DNA from: Patiria pectinifera
Taxonomy: Eukaryota > Echinodermata > Asteroidea > Valvatida > Asterinidae
Direction of reading: 5' to 3'
Length of the DNA stretch: 64,000 nt
NCBI GenBank assembly: GCA_029964075.1
Contig: CM057149.1
Span: forward strand, 17,374,197 to 17,438,196
The first letter of the stretch is position 1, and every line of letters begins with the position of its first letter. The notes under the pieces are model-generated. The model searched no databases, was not told where the DNA came from, and worked only from the letters and a program-made list of their open reading frames with translations. The position numbers were made by a program, and so were the translations under genes. Below, piece after piece: positions 1 through 12,300 of this stretch.

Positions 1-905
1 TACAGGAGCTTCACAGAAGGAACCCCATCCCTGACATGGAACTCATTAACATCCCGCTGGCGATGGTCCTTTCTCTTGAGTTCTCTGTCTAGAGAGGTTT
101 CCTGAGATCAAGACGTAGAATCAAACACCTACAGGAGCTTCACAGAAGGAACTCCATCCCTAACATGGAGCTCTGTAACATCTCCAGCGTGGGTGATGGA
201 CCTTTCTCTTGAGTCCTCTGTCTTGAGATGTTTCTGCAAATCAGACGCAGAATCAGAGATATATTGGAGCTTTACAGAAGGGTCTCCATCCCTAACGTGA
301 AGCTCATTAACATATCCAGTGTGGACGATGGTCCTTTCTGTTGAGTCTTCTGTCTAGAGAGGTTTCCTGAGATCAAGACGTAGAATCAAACACCTACAGG
401 AGCTTCACAGAAGGAACCCCATCCCTGACATGGCACTCATTAGCATCCCGCTGGCGATGGTCCTTTCTCTTGAGTCCTCTGTCTAGAGAGTTTCCTGAGA
501 TCAAGACGTAGAATCAAACACCTACAGGAGCTTCACAGAAGGAACTCCATCCCTAACATGGAGCTCTGTAACATCTCCAGCGTGGACGATAGACCTTTCT
601 CTTGAGTCCTCTGTCTAGAGACGTTTCCTGAGATCAAGACGTAGAATCAAATGCCTACAGGAGCTTCACAGACGAGCATCCATCTCTAATGTGGAGCTCA
701 TTAAGATCTCCAGTATGGGTGATGGTCCTTTCTCTTTGAGTCCTGTCTTGAGATGTTTCCTCAGATCAGACGCAGAATCAAAGACGCAGAATCAAAGACA
801 TATTGGAGCCTTACAGAAGGACCCCCATCCCTAACGTGGAGCTCTTTAACATCTCCAGCTAAGCCATGGACCTTTCTCCTGAGTTGAGAATCTTGGTCTA
901 GGAAA
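1..905. repeat. Tandem repeat, ~130-bp units in a ~393-bp higher-order pattern
   Basis: Seven units start near 1, 130, 262, 395, 523, 656 and 801, each opening with a form of TACAGGAGCTTCACAGAAGG. Unit 1 nearly matches unit 4, and unit 2 matches unit 5 in its first half, so three-unit blocks were duplicated. The array may extend left of the window. No sustained reading frame was found. Confidence 0.85.
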
Positions 906-1507
906 TTCCTTGATGAGATTTTTTTTGCAGTACGGAAGACTGAGAGCCTTGTGGAAGAGCTTAGGCATCAACTCTGTCATCGCGAGAGATTCAAGAATCT
1001 TGTGAGCACTAGAAGGGTGGGCGGTTCACTTTTTGCTAATGTTTTTGGAAGGACCTTGGAGCTCGATCAATTCAGAGCCTGAGAAGGTTAGTCTAGGAGG
1101 TGTTTGGTGCTTCCCAGTTAACCAGTTAACTCATATATTTGTGAGACAAAACCACCATGAAGAGCCTCAAAGATGGTTATCCATACCCAATTGGAGGTTA
1201 TGAAAATGTGTGAAATACCATACAGGTCTCTAAACTCAACAAAAAGTCCCAGAGAATCAAGTTAAAAACGGTAGACATTCATGTGAAGGTGTGTGGGAAA
1301 GGTACAAGCCAAAATTTGCACATTGATATGACTGTTGAAGTCGAGTCCATCACTAGTCTTCAAAAGTCCATCACAAGTCCTCCAGTCTCAATTCAAGTCG
1401 CAAGCTATTCCGATGAACTGTAACGAATGCATTCCTTTACTATTGTTCACGCCCTTTTACTTGTGACTGGACTTGTGAAAGGACTTGTGATTTACTAATG
1501 GTGGACT
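906..1507. other. Gene-free spacer
   Basis: No exon, RNA gene or clear element is visible. Near 1440-1490 there is a short run of ACTTGTGA-type words like the minisatellite found in ITIH intron 2. Confidence 0.5.
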
Positions 1508-1892
1508 CGACATAATAATAATAATGATAATAAAAATAATAATAAAGCAGGTTCTTATATAGCGCTTTTAACAAAGATCAAAGCGCTTTACATTATTATT
1601 ACCCCCTGATCATTGGGCCAATTAAACATTCCAAATACCGTCTCAGCTCCCTAGGAGTATACAGCTCGATGCAGCCATTTCAGCGCAAAGCAGCTATAAT
1701 CAATCACAATAACCATCTCTGCCCTCACAGGTACCCATTTACTCCTGGGTGGAGAAGAGCAATGAGTGACAAAGTGCCTTGCCCAAGGGCACACGCGCCA
1801 TGACCCCGGGCTGGACTCGAACCCACAACCTGCAGCTTTACCCACAGACCACAAATCCAGTGCCCTTATCCACGAGGCCACAGCACTCCCCG
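1508..1892 (-). mobile_element. tRNA-derived SINE with target-site duplication
   Basis: On the minus strand a tRNA-like head has a box A-like stretch (GTGGCCTCGTGGATAAGG) and a box B (GGGTTCGAGTCC). A body follows, ending in AGCGCTATATAAGAACC and an ATT-rich tail. CGACATAA lies at both ends (1508-1515 and 1893-1900) and is the likely target-site duplication. The open frames here are shadows of the SINE. Confidence 0.85.
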
Positions 1893-2160
1893 CGACATAA
1901 ACTCTAGTGATGTGATGAACTTGAGTGAGTGTGCATGAGGAACAGATCGCAAGAAAATGACAGAGAATTTCATAAGGTGGAAGGTCACTTGAAAAAAAGA
2001 ATTAAGGGAAGTGATGAATCCATTTGGAGACGGATTAGGGAGTGAAAAGGCCGATGGGGCCATTTGATATGAATTTGATGCTGTTTTATGTGATACATTG
2101 AGCTTTTAATCTTCGGCATGGTGGTGGGTGTTAGTGAAATAATGTGAAGTGAGATGCAAT

Positions 2161-2809
2161 TACAGGGTGGTTAAAAAAAAAAGGACACCCACATTTGACA
2201 GCAATTTTCACCTTTTTTTAAAACTATTTTGACTGTCGATTAGTAGCTATTAAAGTACTGGCCTTTAAGCAAATGTGAAGAAAAAATCGTTGCATTTGCA
2301 CATTTTTTCGTTGAGCTATGCTAATTTGAACATTTCATGTGCGAAACCTGTTTGTCCACGGAGGTAAACATACATGTACTCTCAACACAAAATGCACCGA
2401 TGCATGCTTGAACATTATCATTTGAAAAAAAACGTGCTAACAATGAAGCCCATCTTAACATTTGAAAGGGCATGACATTTGATTGTTATGTTATGTAATG
2501 TTATGCAACAATGAACTTAAGCCGACAGCTCATTGAGTAGATGATCTTAACACTGACATGAATTGTACAGCTTCAATAAAAGTTACCAGGACAAAATATA
2601 TTTTGGTGGGAAGGTTTTTTAATTTTTATGAACTACGAAAATGTCCAATTTACATAGAATAACCCGTGGACAAGACTGATTTTAATGACTTGTATTCAAA
2701 TTAGCATAATATCACTATTTTTGCGACTTTTACTAAGCTTTTTTCACCATGCATGGTTAAAGGCCTATACTTCACTGCTATGCGAACAAAATATTTTAAC
2801 CACCCTGTA
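2161..2809. mobile_element. Mariner-like TIR element (non-autonomous)
   Basis: The ends are a 16-bp inverted repeat, TACAGGGTGGTTAAAA and its complement. The outer TA can be read as the duplicated TA target, which is typical of Tc1/mariner. The 0.65-kb interior has no transposase frame. Confidence 0.75.
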
Positions 2810-3450
2810 TGATTGAAGAATGAATGACATGCTGAAGATGTGAGATAAATGTGCACGGTAAATGAATGCGTTACAGCTGTTGTAAAGGATGAATAAGTTT
2901 TGAAAGTATATGTCATAAGAATGTATGGCTGATAACAAAATCTTGGGAGGTTGGAAGAGTTTAACTGGAGAGCATTAAGATGTGCTTTTGAAGATTTCCA
3001 AACAAATTCTTCATTGCCCTTCAAAACGTGCCATTGATATTTGTAACGTACTTGACCAAACTTAAGATACTTTAATAATGGCTTTTTCATTTTTTTTCAA
3101 TTTGTTTGAGTTTACAAAACTTGATTGGTGCAAATGCTGATCTCACATTAAAACGTTTCTTTGAAGATCAAATAAATAATGAAATATAAATCGGTAGGCT
3201 ACAGAAACTACTGTAAGAATTTTTAAAATGACGTTTTAAGAGCAAGCAGCTGATAGGAGTTTGCAAAAGACGTTTATCATTCCTCAACTATTTCTTTGTG
3301 ACCGCCAAACAATATGCTTTTGAAGATTAGAGTTTTGAAGTTTTCTCTTTGCGTGTGTGATTTCTTTTACATTTTATTATTTAAAAATGTAGTTTTGGGG
3401 ATAAGTTTGCAATGGCTAGTAAAAAATGTGGCAAGCATTTAGAGAGTACA
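2810..3450. other. AT-rich gene-free spacer
   Basis: The 129-codon minus-strand frame crossing this area (2701-3090) overlaps the mariner-like terminus and shows no domain or splice context. I see no gene. Confidence 0.5.
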
Positions 3451-4425
3451 TTAAGGGGCCCATGCAATGTAATTTTTTTTACTACATCCTTAAAAATACA
3501 CCTGTTTGTCCTATTTAACCTCATTTTCAATTTTAATTTGCCATTTTCTAGGGTAGTTAAGTGCCTTTTTGGTTTTTATGCTGATGAAGATTTACATGGC
3601 ACGACCAAATGTGTGATGTCATTTCAGGCAGAAACCTCAGTGTAAGCTATTTCAGTACCAAAAGTTGCCAGAATTTTGATGTTTTGCTGTCATATCATAG
3701 TTTTGTTTTCTAACGGTGATTCGTTACGTCAGTATTCATGGCAGTAGGCCAATGAGCAAAGTTTTCTCACAACTGTGGGGCGCTGTGGTCCAATGGTTAC
3801 GGTGTTCGACTCGTGTGCCGTGGCACATGGGTTCGAATCGTGACCATGGGAACATGGTGCTTGTGCTCTTGAGCAAGGCACTATTATTGCTTCGTCCTTC
3901 GGATGGGACGTAAAGCCGTAGGTCCCGTGTGTTGTGTAATGCACGTTAAAGAACCCAGTAGGCCTAGCACTTATCGCTAAGAGAAGGGGTTTTGCCCCGG
4001 TGTTTCTGGCAGTGGCTGCAATATGCGCCGCAGCACCTTGTAAACCCTTATAAGGTGCTACATAATGGGTCTCATATTTCTCATAAACTTTATTTACCTT
4101 TCTTTAATAATTGAGATACTTTCCAGCGCCTTGAGTACCTAATTGTTGGTAGATACGTGCGCTATGTAAGATTCCGTTATTATTGTTATTGTTATTATTA
4201 TTATTTTTAATGAGCAGATTTGTAGCCTTTATTGTGAGTTTACAATGTGAACAGAATACTCCCCTGGCTAAACTGAAGTGTCTTCCTGAAATGACATCAC
4301 AGCGGGAAAGCACGGAAAATATCAATGATTAAAGAAGTGCGCTTTTGAACAAAATCAACCAACGAGGAGTAATAAATTGCACAACATTATGTTCCTTTGA
4401 AAAATTCATGTCATGGCCTCTTTAA
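3451..4425 (+). mobile_element. TTAA-flanked TIR element, copy 1, split by a SINE
   Basis: The left end TTAAGGGGCCCATGCAATG and right end CATGGCCTCTTTAA are inverted relatives bounded by TTAA. The same sequence recurs near 6852-7373, 22457-23040 (minus) and 31958-32427. Comparing copies shows that a SINE (about 3774-4206) interrupts this one. Confidence 0.7.
3774..4206 (+). mobile_element. tRNA-derived SINE, family 1
   Basis: Box A is TGGTCCAATGGTTA and box B is GGGTTCGAATCG. The body includes AAAGCCGTAGGTCCCGTGTG and ends with GTGCGCTATGTAAGATTCC plus an ATT/GTT tail. It closely matches the copy at 25530-25965. Confidence 0.88.
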
Positions 4426-4637
4426 TTAAAAACGAGGGAAGGGCAGGGGTTTAGTCAGAGAGTGTAAGTATATTGAAATCCGAGGCGGTTTGAATTTGAG
4501 ATTTACATCCCTTATTTCAAGTCGGCTAAACGTCCTTGTTTGTGGACAAACTTCAAACTAGCATGCAAGCCTCGATTTCGTTTATTAGCCAAACTTTGAC
4601 ATTTATAGACCAGTCACCTTTTAATTCTCATCACCAC

Positions 4638-5151
4638 CAACCTCGTCCCCAGTGCTTACTTTATTTCCAACCTGGTTTCCAATAGTAGGCCCTGGATAGG
4701 AAACTTTCTTCCTGTATGCTGATTCGATATCGCAATTTGCTAATAATGGATTTAAATCGTGTAGTTGGTGTTGTTATTTCCAACGTGCATTACGTGTTTT
4801 CACGATTATTATAATTATAACGTTCACGCCTTCTCAACAATACTCCTTTTCTTTCCAGTTTGCTCATATAAATATGAAATGTGATACTGCATATTGGCGG
4901 GCCAGATTGTAACATTTTAACTTCCAAAAATATCGCGTTTTTATAACTCACGGCGCGACGAATTGATGCTGTTTTTACCCCAGACACCGCATACAAAAAC
5001 GAACACTAATGTAACGCACATGCAGGCACCAGACTATTCCTCGTTTGCATATGTGTTCAAAAATCTTGCACATGCAAATAATCCAATACCAGGGTGAGAG
5101 AGAGGAGGTAGTGGTGGGCGCGTACTGCTCGACACCCTGGGGACGATGTTG
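4638..5151. mobile_element. Mutator-like MITE, copy A
   Basis: The ends are CAACCTCGTCCCCAG and CTGGGGACGATGTTG (inverted, one mismatch). The flanks carry the perfect 9-bp duplication CATCACCAC. An inverted copy at 58041-58552 has its own 9-bp duplication. TIRs with 9-bp duplications are the mark of Mutator-like elements; no transposase is inside. Confidence 0.85.
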
Positions 5152-5779
5152 CATCACCACAAAATAAGGCCCTGGATTTACAAGACCATTTGAAATTTTA
5201 TACAATCACTCCAATCAGTGTCCCATTTTAAGATGGATTAGTAGGCTTCCGAGTCACAGTGTTTAGGTACACTTAATTAATCCTGGCCAACATAATTTGG
5301 GTTTGTCTTGTTCATGTTTTTATCCTTTTTACATGTTCCACTAGTTTTGTTCTGTAAAGGATCATTGTCATATTCTCTGTATTGTTGTTTTTTTTGTATG
5401 AAATCTTGGCCGAATAAATAATAACAAATAATAATAATAACTTCACAAGTTCGGAGCAGTTCTCTATGGCATGTTAAATTAAGACAGTGTATACTTTGTA
5501 TACTTTTTTTATACAAATTATTTAAAGCTTTGTCACGGTAAAATTTTAAAAAGTCAAGACTTTATATTTATTTTGATACAGTTTGGTAACTGCTTTCTCC
5601 AACTTTGCCGCGTACATGTATTTGTATATATATTTGGTAAAGAAATAAATGTTTTATATGGGCTTGGTTTTTGATTTGGATTTTGTCTTTTGTTTATTTT
5701 TTTATTTGTTTTTGTTTCTTTGTTTTCTCATAACAATACAAGACAAGTGGTAAAACCGGTCCCATAATGTACACAATTA
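5152..5779. other. AT-rich gene-free spacer
   Basis: Low-complexity T- and A-rich sequence without a recognisable gene or element. Confidence 0.5.
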
Positions 5780-5789
5780 TATTCAGTTG

Positions 5790-5985
5790 ATTCAAAATGG
5801 CTGTTCACATGAAATCTTTTAATGCATCTGGTCTACACAATGGGCTGCAGCTTTATTAGCCCATCCGGCGTTTCTGGGTAATCCTATGCGATAGCACTGC
5901 CCGGCTGTCTTGACAGTCCGAGTCACGAGTGGCAGTCTGTCGGTCAATGTCCAGTCGGTCTGTCAGTCAGTCAGTCTGTGAGAGG
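5790..5985 (+). repeat. Interspersed repeat with (GTCA)n-like tail, copy 1
   Basis: The core contains CACAATGGGCTG, AGCCCAT and CCTATGCGATAGCACTGCCC, followed by a CAGT/GTCA-rich tail. Related copies lie at 25310-25500 (+) and 33690-33855 (-). Confidence 0.65.
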
Positions 5986-6141
5986 CCGACCTGCATTACC
6001 GTGTACCAGTCTGAGCTCAGTCTAATGTCTTTGTCATTGCTTGGAAAACAGTGACGTGACGTGAAGACCTTGGGTGTAATGTGGAACACCTGTTGTGAGC
6101 GTTGTATCGGGGACAGTTCAAATTTCGGTCTCACTCTCATA

Positions 6142-7751
6142 TAGGTTTTCCCGGCGAATTTCCGAATTTTTCTAATCAGTTTCATTATCTGCCATTCAAT
6201 TTCGCGTGAGTTTTGCACATGTGGTCCAATTGCGGTTTCTTTTTCATTTGGGGTTCATTCAATTTCATTTTTAGGCAGCCAAGATTTTGCTGTGAATGTT
6301 CGTTTTCGTTTTTTTCGAGCAACCTATTTCGTTTTGGTGCATTCAAGACTTAACTTGTAGCAGTCTTAAATTAAGTCTTTGCAACCTTTTGACGGTTGAC
6401 GCATTCAAATTAGCGAACATCTGTGCGCTTATAACGTATAACCATGCTTTTCGTTTCTTATTCGTTTATGGGCAATCGCTTTCATCGTTTGGTCATTTAA
6501 ATTAGTAAGATTTTTTAATCAATTTTCCCCCTATTTTTCTCCGAGGTTCATCCCCCCCCCCCAAATCTTGATGACTGTAAAATTTACAATGTTACAAATC
6601 AACTGATATGAGGGAAACAAGGTGCAACGAAATAATGAATTGAAAGGGACTAAGATAATTTCTTTTTCAATGTTGATCTTTTCTACTTGTTTAAACGTTT
6701 GATCAAGGGGCTCTTTTACGTTGACGATTTCTTGACGTGTAAGACATCGGGACACGTATGTTTGGCAATGGTTGTACCGTCGGGAACACTTCTCTTGCGT
6801 TATTTCTTAAACGTTTTCTTGCGTATGTCTGACCGAACACTTACCATATTCACAGGGCCCATGCAAAGATTTCAATGCAAATACATCTTTGTGTCACATT
6901 TAACCTTATTTGCAAGTTTTATTTTCCATTTTGATGGGTGTTTTGGGTGCCTTCTCCGTTTTCATGCTAATGCAAAGTTTTATATTCATTAGAAAACACG
7001 GCTATTTCAGCAAAAAAAGTTGCTAGAATTTTGGATATTTTTGCTGTCATCAATTTCTTTAATTTGGTGATTATATGATGTGTCAGTACATGGCATTAAG
7101 CCAATTACCAACCCTTTCCCACAAATGTTTTCAATTAGCAAATTGTGGATGAATAATTTGAAAGAAAAACCCTAAACTGAACAGTGTCTTCCTGAAATGA
7201 CATCACAGTAACAGCATTAGTCCGGAAAACATGGAAACTTTTAAATGTTTGAAGAAGTGGACATTTGCAATAAGATTAACCCAAAAAGTGTTGTCAAATG
7301 TGTACTTTTCTTACATTTCACAGAGTTGCGCAAAAAGAATTCATGAGAAACACTCCTTGCACATACCCTTTAATTAAGAAAGAAAGTCAATCTACGGTTT
7401 GAAGTCATTATGATTTACGCTAAGGAATACGGACACGTATGAAGTCTTAAAAGATGTTTGACAAAATGTAAAACATGTTTGCCCATTAATGAAAACGAAT
7501 GCCCGATCAATCCCTTACTAATGGTTTAGACGAAATTGAATGAACAACGCGAACGCGATACTTTTAATATGAATGCATCTTTGATAGGGACGAGTGAAGC
7601 TAAAAGGCGATAGAATGCTCGGATAGTGAAATTGAAGGATTCTTTTTGATTGTCGAATGCCGATCTGCACGATCTTTCAATTTCAATCTAAATCGAATGA
7701 GCCAGGCGTTAAATTGAATGAAAACTTGGTGAAATTGGCCGGGAAAACCTA
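6142..7751. mobile_element. TIR element ending TAGGTTTTCCCGGC, long copy
   Basis: The left end TAGGTTTTCCCGGCGAA and right end GCCGGGAAAACCTA are inverted. The 1.6-kb span includes an inserted TTAA-family copy (6852-7373). Sister copies lie at 13087-14324, 37560-38265 and 40341-40793. No transposase frame was seen. Confidence 0.65.
6852..7373 (+). mobile_element. TTAA-flanked TIR element, copy 2 (nested)
   Basis: It matches copy 1 from the GGGCCCATGCAA end through GTCTTCCTGAAATGACATCA to a terminal TTTAATTAAG, and lies inside the 6142-7751 element. Confidence 0.6.
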
Positions 7752-8960
7752 TATTAACAAGGACAATTGTAGGTCCCAAGTCTTTTGTTTTCTTTCTTTG
7801 TTTTCCATTACTGATAAACGTACATGATACATATTATAACAAGGTAACTTTTCCAGCCGTAGGTTTCTTCTGTTTTTTATTTAGATGCTAGAAATAGACC
7901 TAAGTCTTGCGCAAGGTTACGATTGAACCACTTACGGGCACCGCTGAGCCGCCGGGTACAGGACTTTTACGTGTGGTTGATTTTGCTTCCAATAATATTT
8001 TACGAAGATCTGAACCATGACGCGGCTATTGTAATGTGGAAACGTACATGTAGCCTATGTTATGGTCACACACGACTGTCCCGGCACTGAGGAAGTTGAT
8101 CACCTGGAGGCCTGAATGTCAATTCCAAAGGTGTGAAAGCAGGTTATCGTGTTTAACTTGGGGATTTTGTTTAGACCTCAAGCTGGGAGGGCAAGAGAAT
8201 CTCACACCTCGAATCGCCACCGTGCTCGTTCCCGTAATGGGTCCTTTGAGAACAGAAATAATGGATTCATTATTTGTATACGTTTTTAGAACATTTGCCA
8301 GTAATGGCAGTATCGACATGCACAAGTTACCATCGCGTTGTCCCGTGCACCAGCAGGAGGTCAACATACTTTATCATGTGTTTTATTGCTCCGTAAGATG
8401 GTACGATTATCGTTCACTCAGCGGACGTGCGGTGGTTTTGTTTTCTTAATTTTACCGTTGAGGTGCCTGCTGTGTTCATCATCCGGGCGCGGATCGCGGC
8501 AGGCTGTACCAGGCCGTCTCAGGGTGTGTTCTTATTCCTCCATGGTTCAAGGCAGCTGTATCGACCTCCAGCGACCCTGGTGGTGCTTGGTACGGGCATG
8601 GAAGTGTGTTCCTTCCTCCATGGTACGGGCTAGAGCCAGGAGCGACCCTGGAGCTAGGTACGAGTCAGAACCAGGAACGATCATGACCCGCAGGCCGAGG
8701 CCGATTTGTCCTTGCCATTGAGAAAACATACCTTAACACGTAAACTAGCAGATTGATATAAACATAAACAAGCAGGACTTTTGGGCGCTTTATCGCCCAA
8801 ACCGGCGCGGAGACCACGAGGAAGTAGCCTCGCTGCAACCTTATCTGTCGAAACATTTTGCGACGAAGCTCAGAAGTGAAGCTGTTGCACGCTACTAGAC
8901 TTCGCGTGTCAACGCTGCAGGTGACTGCTGTACTCCCCGTAGTTCTCGTACTTTGTTTTG
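7752..8960. other. Upstream flank of the ITIH gene
   Basis: No exon was recognised. Frames of 127-130 codons (8057-8721) show no domain and overlap one another on both strands. Near 8520-8680 a short GC-rich phrase with CTCCATGGT and GCGACCCTGG occurs twice, suggesting a local duplication. Confidence 0.45.
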
Positions 8961-8966
8961 TGGTAG

Positions 8967-8974
8967 TATATAAA
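8967..8974 (+). promoter_or_regulatory. Candidate TATA box of the ITIH gene
   Basis: TATATAAA lies about 280 bp before the chosen start codon, so transcription would start near 8995-9000. No other TATA box was noticed closer to the start. Prediction only. Confidence 0.5.
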
Positions 8975-9252
8975 TTGCTGACATTACCACCAGACTAGTT
9001 GCGAGAACAACGGTGAAGTTTTGGCGTATTTTTTTTCCGACCTTTTTGAATCTCTGTGAATCTCCATCACATCACTCCAAGTACCGATTGACCAAAGTTT
9101 TCTTGACTTTTCGCCTCAAAAACGATACATCTCGAAACGAATCGAAACAGCGGGGTCTTTCCAAGACCGGACTAGTTTCGACATCAAAGATTTCTGTCAA
9201 AAAAAAACACACTGGAAATCGAATCGCTTGGATAGAAGGAGCGACAGTGAGA

Positions 9253-9390
9253 ATGAGAATGGAATCCCGTCTGTTGAACGCCGTGCTCCTGTTGTTGGTG
9301 GTCGTTTCATCACCGATTGTACGCGCCGCTCCCCCGGCATTCGTAGCCGCTCCAGCCATACCAGACGACGATGAGGAGGCCATTATAAAT
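9253..9390 (+). CDS. ITIH: ITIH exon 1: signal peptide
   Basis: It encodes [20 protein letters not shown], a basic n-region and Leu/Val core, with likely cleavage after ...PIVRA at residue 25. An in-frame ATG at 9013 would put 80 residues ahead of the signal, so 9253 (or 9259) is preferred. The donor GTAAGT follows in phase 0. Confidence 0.88.
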
Positions 9391-12300
9391 GTAAGTTTTA
9401 AAAACAAATGCATTCCACTGGTGTTCGCAGGCTTGGAGATTCATGTATAGCTATTATTAATTTTACCATTGGTAACTTATGTAGGAGTCGGGGCGGATCT
9501 AGCTGTCAGGAAAGGGGGGTTGCAGGTCAACTCGGTCCCAAACCAACTCAGTCCGAGTCAACTCGCTCCCTGAGGAAAAAAATTAATGTACGCAAACAAA
9601 ATAATGTTGGATAATGTCTCTTGTATTAAAAAAAAAATGCAATTTTCCGTTTAGGCTTGCTGACAGAGTAGGTTTATAATAAAAGGAAAAGTAGTCCTAC
9701 AGATGTACTCAAGTATAGACTTCAAGAAGTGTTGCCAAAACAGAAAATGTTCATGTTAATCATTGTAAGGTGTTTAAAAAAAAAAGATGTTTCATGACCC
9801 TACTGCAGGATAAAACAGAAGACGTACGAGTTGTCAAGTTAATTAACTTAATTCAGATGTTGAGTTGTTCATCAGCAAACCAAATTGTGAGTCTATCGGA
9901 GGTTTCTTCTGAATTTCAGTGATTGAAAAACAGAGAAAAAGAGCGTGATAACAGATTAGAGGCGAGTAAAGCAATACATCCTGAACACTCATCGTTTAAG
10001 TTTGAAAAGAAGAATCGAAGACACATGGAGGATAGGTTTTGTATAAATATGTAAAAACAGGTTCGAATTTCAAAATAATTCAGCAGGGGTAATTATAGCT
10101 ATGTAGCCTGAACCAAAACTTCTAAAACTAGTTGTCCTTGTTCCATGATAGAAGCATGGGAAACAGTGTTGCAACCTGACGCTACTTCAGCGGTTGTGTA
10201 CAAAGTCTTTGGAGAGTCAAGCAATTTTTGTGTACAAAGTCTTTGGAGAATCAAGCAAATTTCTAAGTATTTCCTAACAAAATTGGAAATGTTTCTCAGT
10301 CCCGGATACATGTCTTATCATCATTTTTGCAATGACTGACCTTCATTGAGATGATTTATGAAGAAAAAAAGGAGCGCCAGGTTGCAACATTCTGATCCGA
10401 AGCATGTCTTCAGTACGTTTCCTGATGGGTTTTCAGATTTAATTGTGGGCGAAAGTTTCTGTTGCAAGTAAACGTACGTGATAGATACGATTATACAAAT
10501 GGAGACAAAAAGTGCATGTGTAGTTCATTGACTGGCCCTGAACACATTAATTTTCTCAATGCGCGGTTTCTTCCCGCTCACCAGCCACCGCTGTTAGGTG
10601 CAGGCTGCAACACTATAAAGTTGTTATTGTTGCAAGGTCGATGCATGTGCACGATAAATAACCTTTCTTACAGTGGAAAACCGCACCGATAAATCAAAAG
10701 AACAGCCTTTTCTCCCCCAACTCATCACTCGTCGGGTAGTTATAGACAAGATGTTTATACCAAGAGGTGAATTTCGGTGCCGTCAAACGTTGACGAAAAC
10801 GGCGGGTGGGAGTATCATAATTAAACTCTGGCATAAATTACGTGGAAGCTATAGGCCTAATCGCACACAATGTGACTTGTGGTTAACCTTTTTTAAAGCC
10901 TTGTTTATTGTTTCCCCGAAGTACTATCAACACAGGGTGGTCCCCCCCCCCCATAAAAAAAAAGGAACGGCATACTTCTAAACCACCTTGCACCATTGAT
11001 GGAGAATCCTTTTTTTTTAGTTTTAGAAGAATTATGATACCCAGATATCCTGATTCGGTCCAGTAGGTTTTTTTTGCTGCAGATCCTATTTTGTGAAACT
11101 TCTTTCACGTGGGTATTATTGCAAACAATCCCTCTATTAAAATACCGAATGTAAGTCAAATTCCCAGGCGCGGTTTAGAAATTCATTGGGACAAAAATGA
11201 CCCCACCTCTTGCATCACAAAGTGGGCTCTAGAACAAAAGCTACAGGACCGCGGAATCGGGCGATCTTGGTTTCATTTTCCTTCTAAAAAGAATTCTCCG
11301 TGCATCTGTAGGCCTATGTGGTAACTGCCATTCCTATTTTTGGGGGGGGGGGGGGTTCAGCCTGTATAGGCTGCGTGCAAGCTAGCCTTGACCAATGCTG
11401 TCTAGCCAAGCTTTTTACCCGGCAGCCGTTTGTCACAGCACACGTACCCCGCGCCGTTGCCAGTATACGTATACATGTACAGTACATTACAAGCGCACTT
11501 TGCCGGCACGTATACCCCTCCGTACGTACGTACGTACGTACGTACGTACGTACGCCCCATGCGGTAACCACAACGCGGCCGCAGTTGAGGCGAATGACTT
11601 CCATCCGGCACGGCTTGGATACTGTATTAAAACTGTACGTCCGTGTGTATATACAGTGCGGATTAGTGTCCGGGCCGGCGCGGGGCGTATCGCACAGCCA
11701 GGCAAAGCGGATCTAGCTAGGGGCTGCGCGCGGCGTATACGGCTGCCGTACCGTTCGGTTCAGATAAAAAGCTTGGCTAGACAGCATTGGTTAAGGCTAC
11801 GTGCAAGCCAGCTCTTGCATCGTTCTGATTTACGAGAACAAATTAACCATTGACTTGCAAGGTTGCTTTGAATTTGAATACAATTCGTTCGTGCGGTTGG
11901 TTTTACACGAAATGTAATTTATGTCGCCCGCACATGCAATGCGGTCAAAAACACATGCGGCGGGGAAAATACTGTGGCGCTGCTGGCACGTGAGATATGC
12001 TTGGTCATTTGGTTTGAGCCTGAAACACTTTTTTTTTTTTTTTGGCAGAAGGAAAAAAAAATACGATTGATATTGATATTGATAAATTACGATGCATATA
12101 TACAAGCAAACGACTCTGTCATTTACAGCTGGAGGCGTTTTGCTGAACTTAATATAATCTGATATGAATTTCCCATGCTGAAGAACTAAGGAAGGGAAAA
12201 AAATATCATTTTCTGTACTTCGCGTGAAAATTGATCCGAATTCAAATTTGAGACTTATCCATCTGTCAAAATGCAATGTCCCGAGTTCTGGTAACTTCGG

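Noticed and set aside
1-905. CRISPR array
   Set aside because: Whole-unit tandem repeats without unique spacers, in an animal genome.
8057-8721. Protein-coding frames of 127-130 codons upstream of ITIH
   Set aside because: Overlapping frames on both strands, no domain, signal peptide or splice context.
9013-9252. Upstream in-frame ATG extending ITIH exon 1 by 80 residues
   Set aside because: It would bury the signal peptide; a secreted family needs the start at 9253 or 9259.
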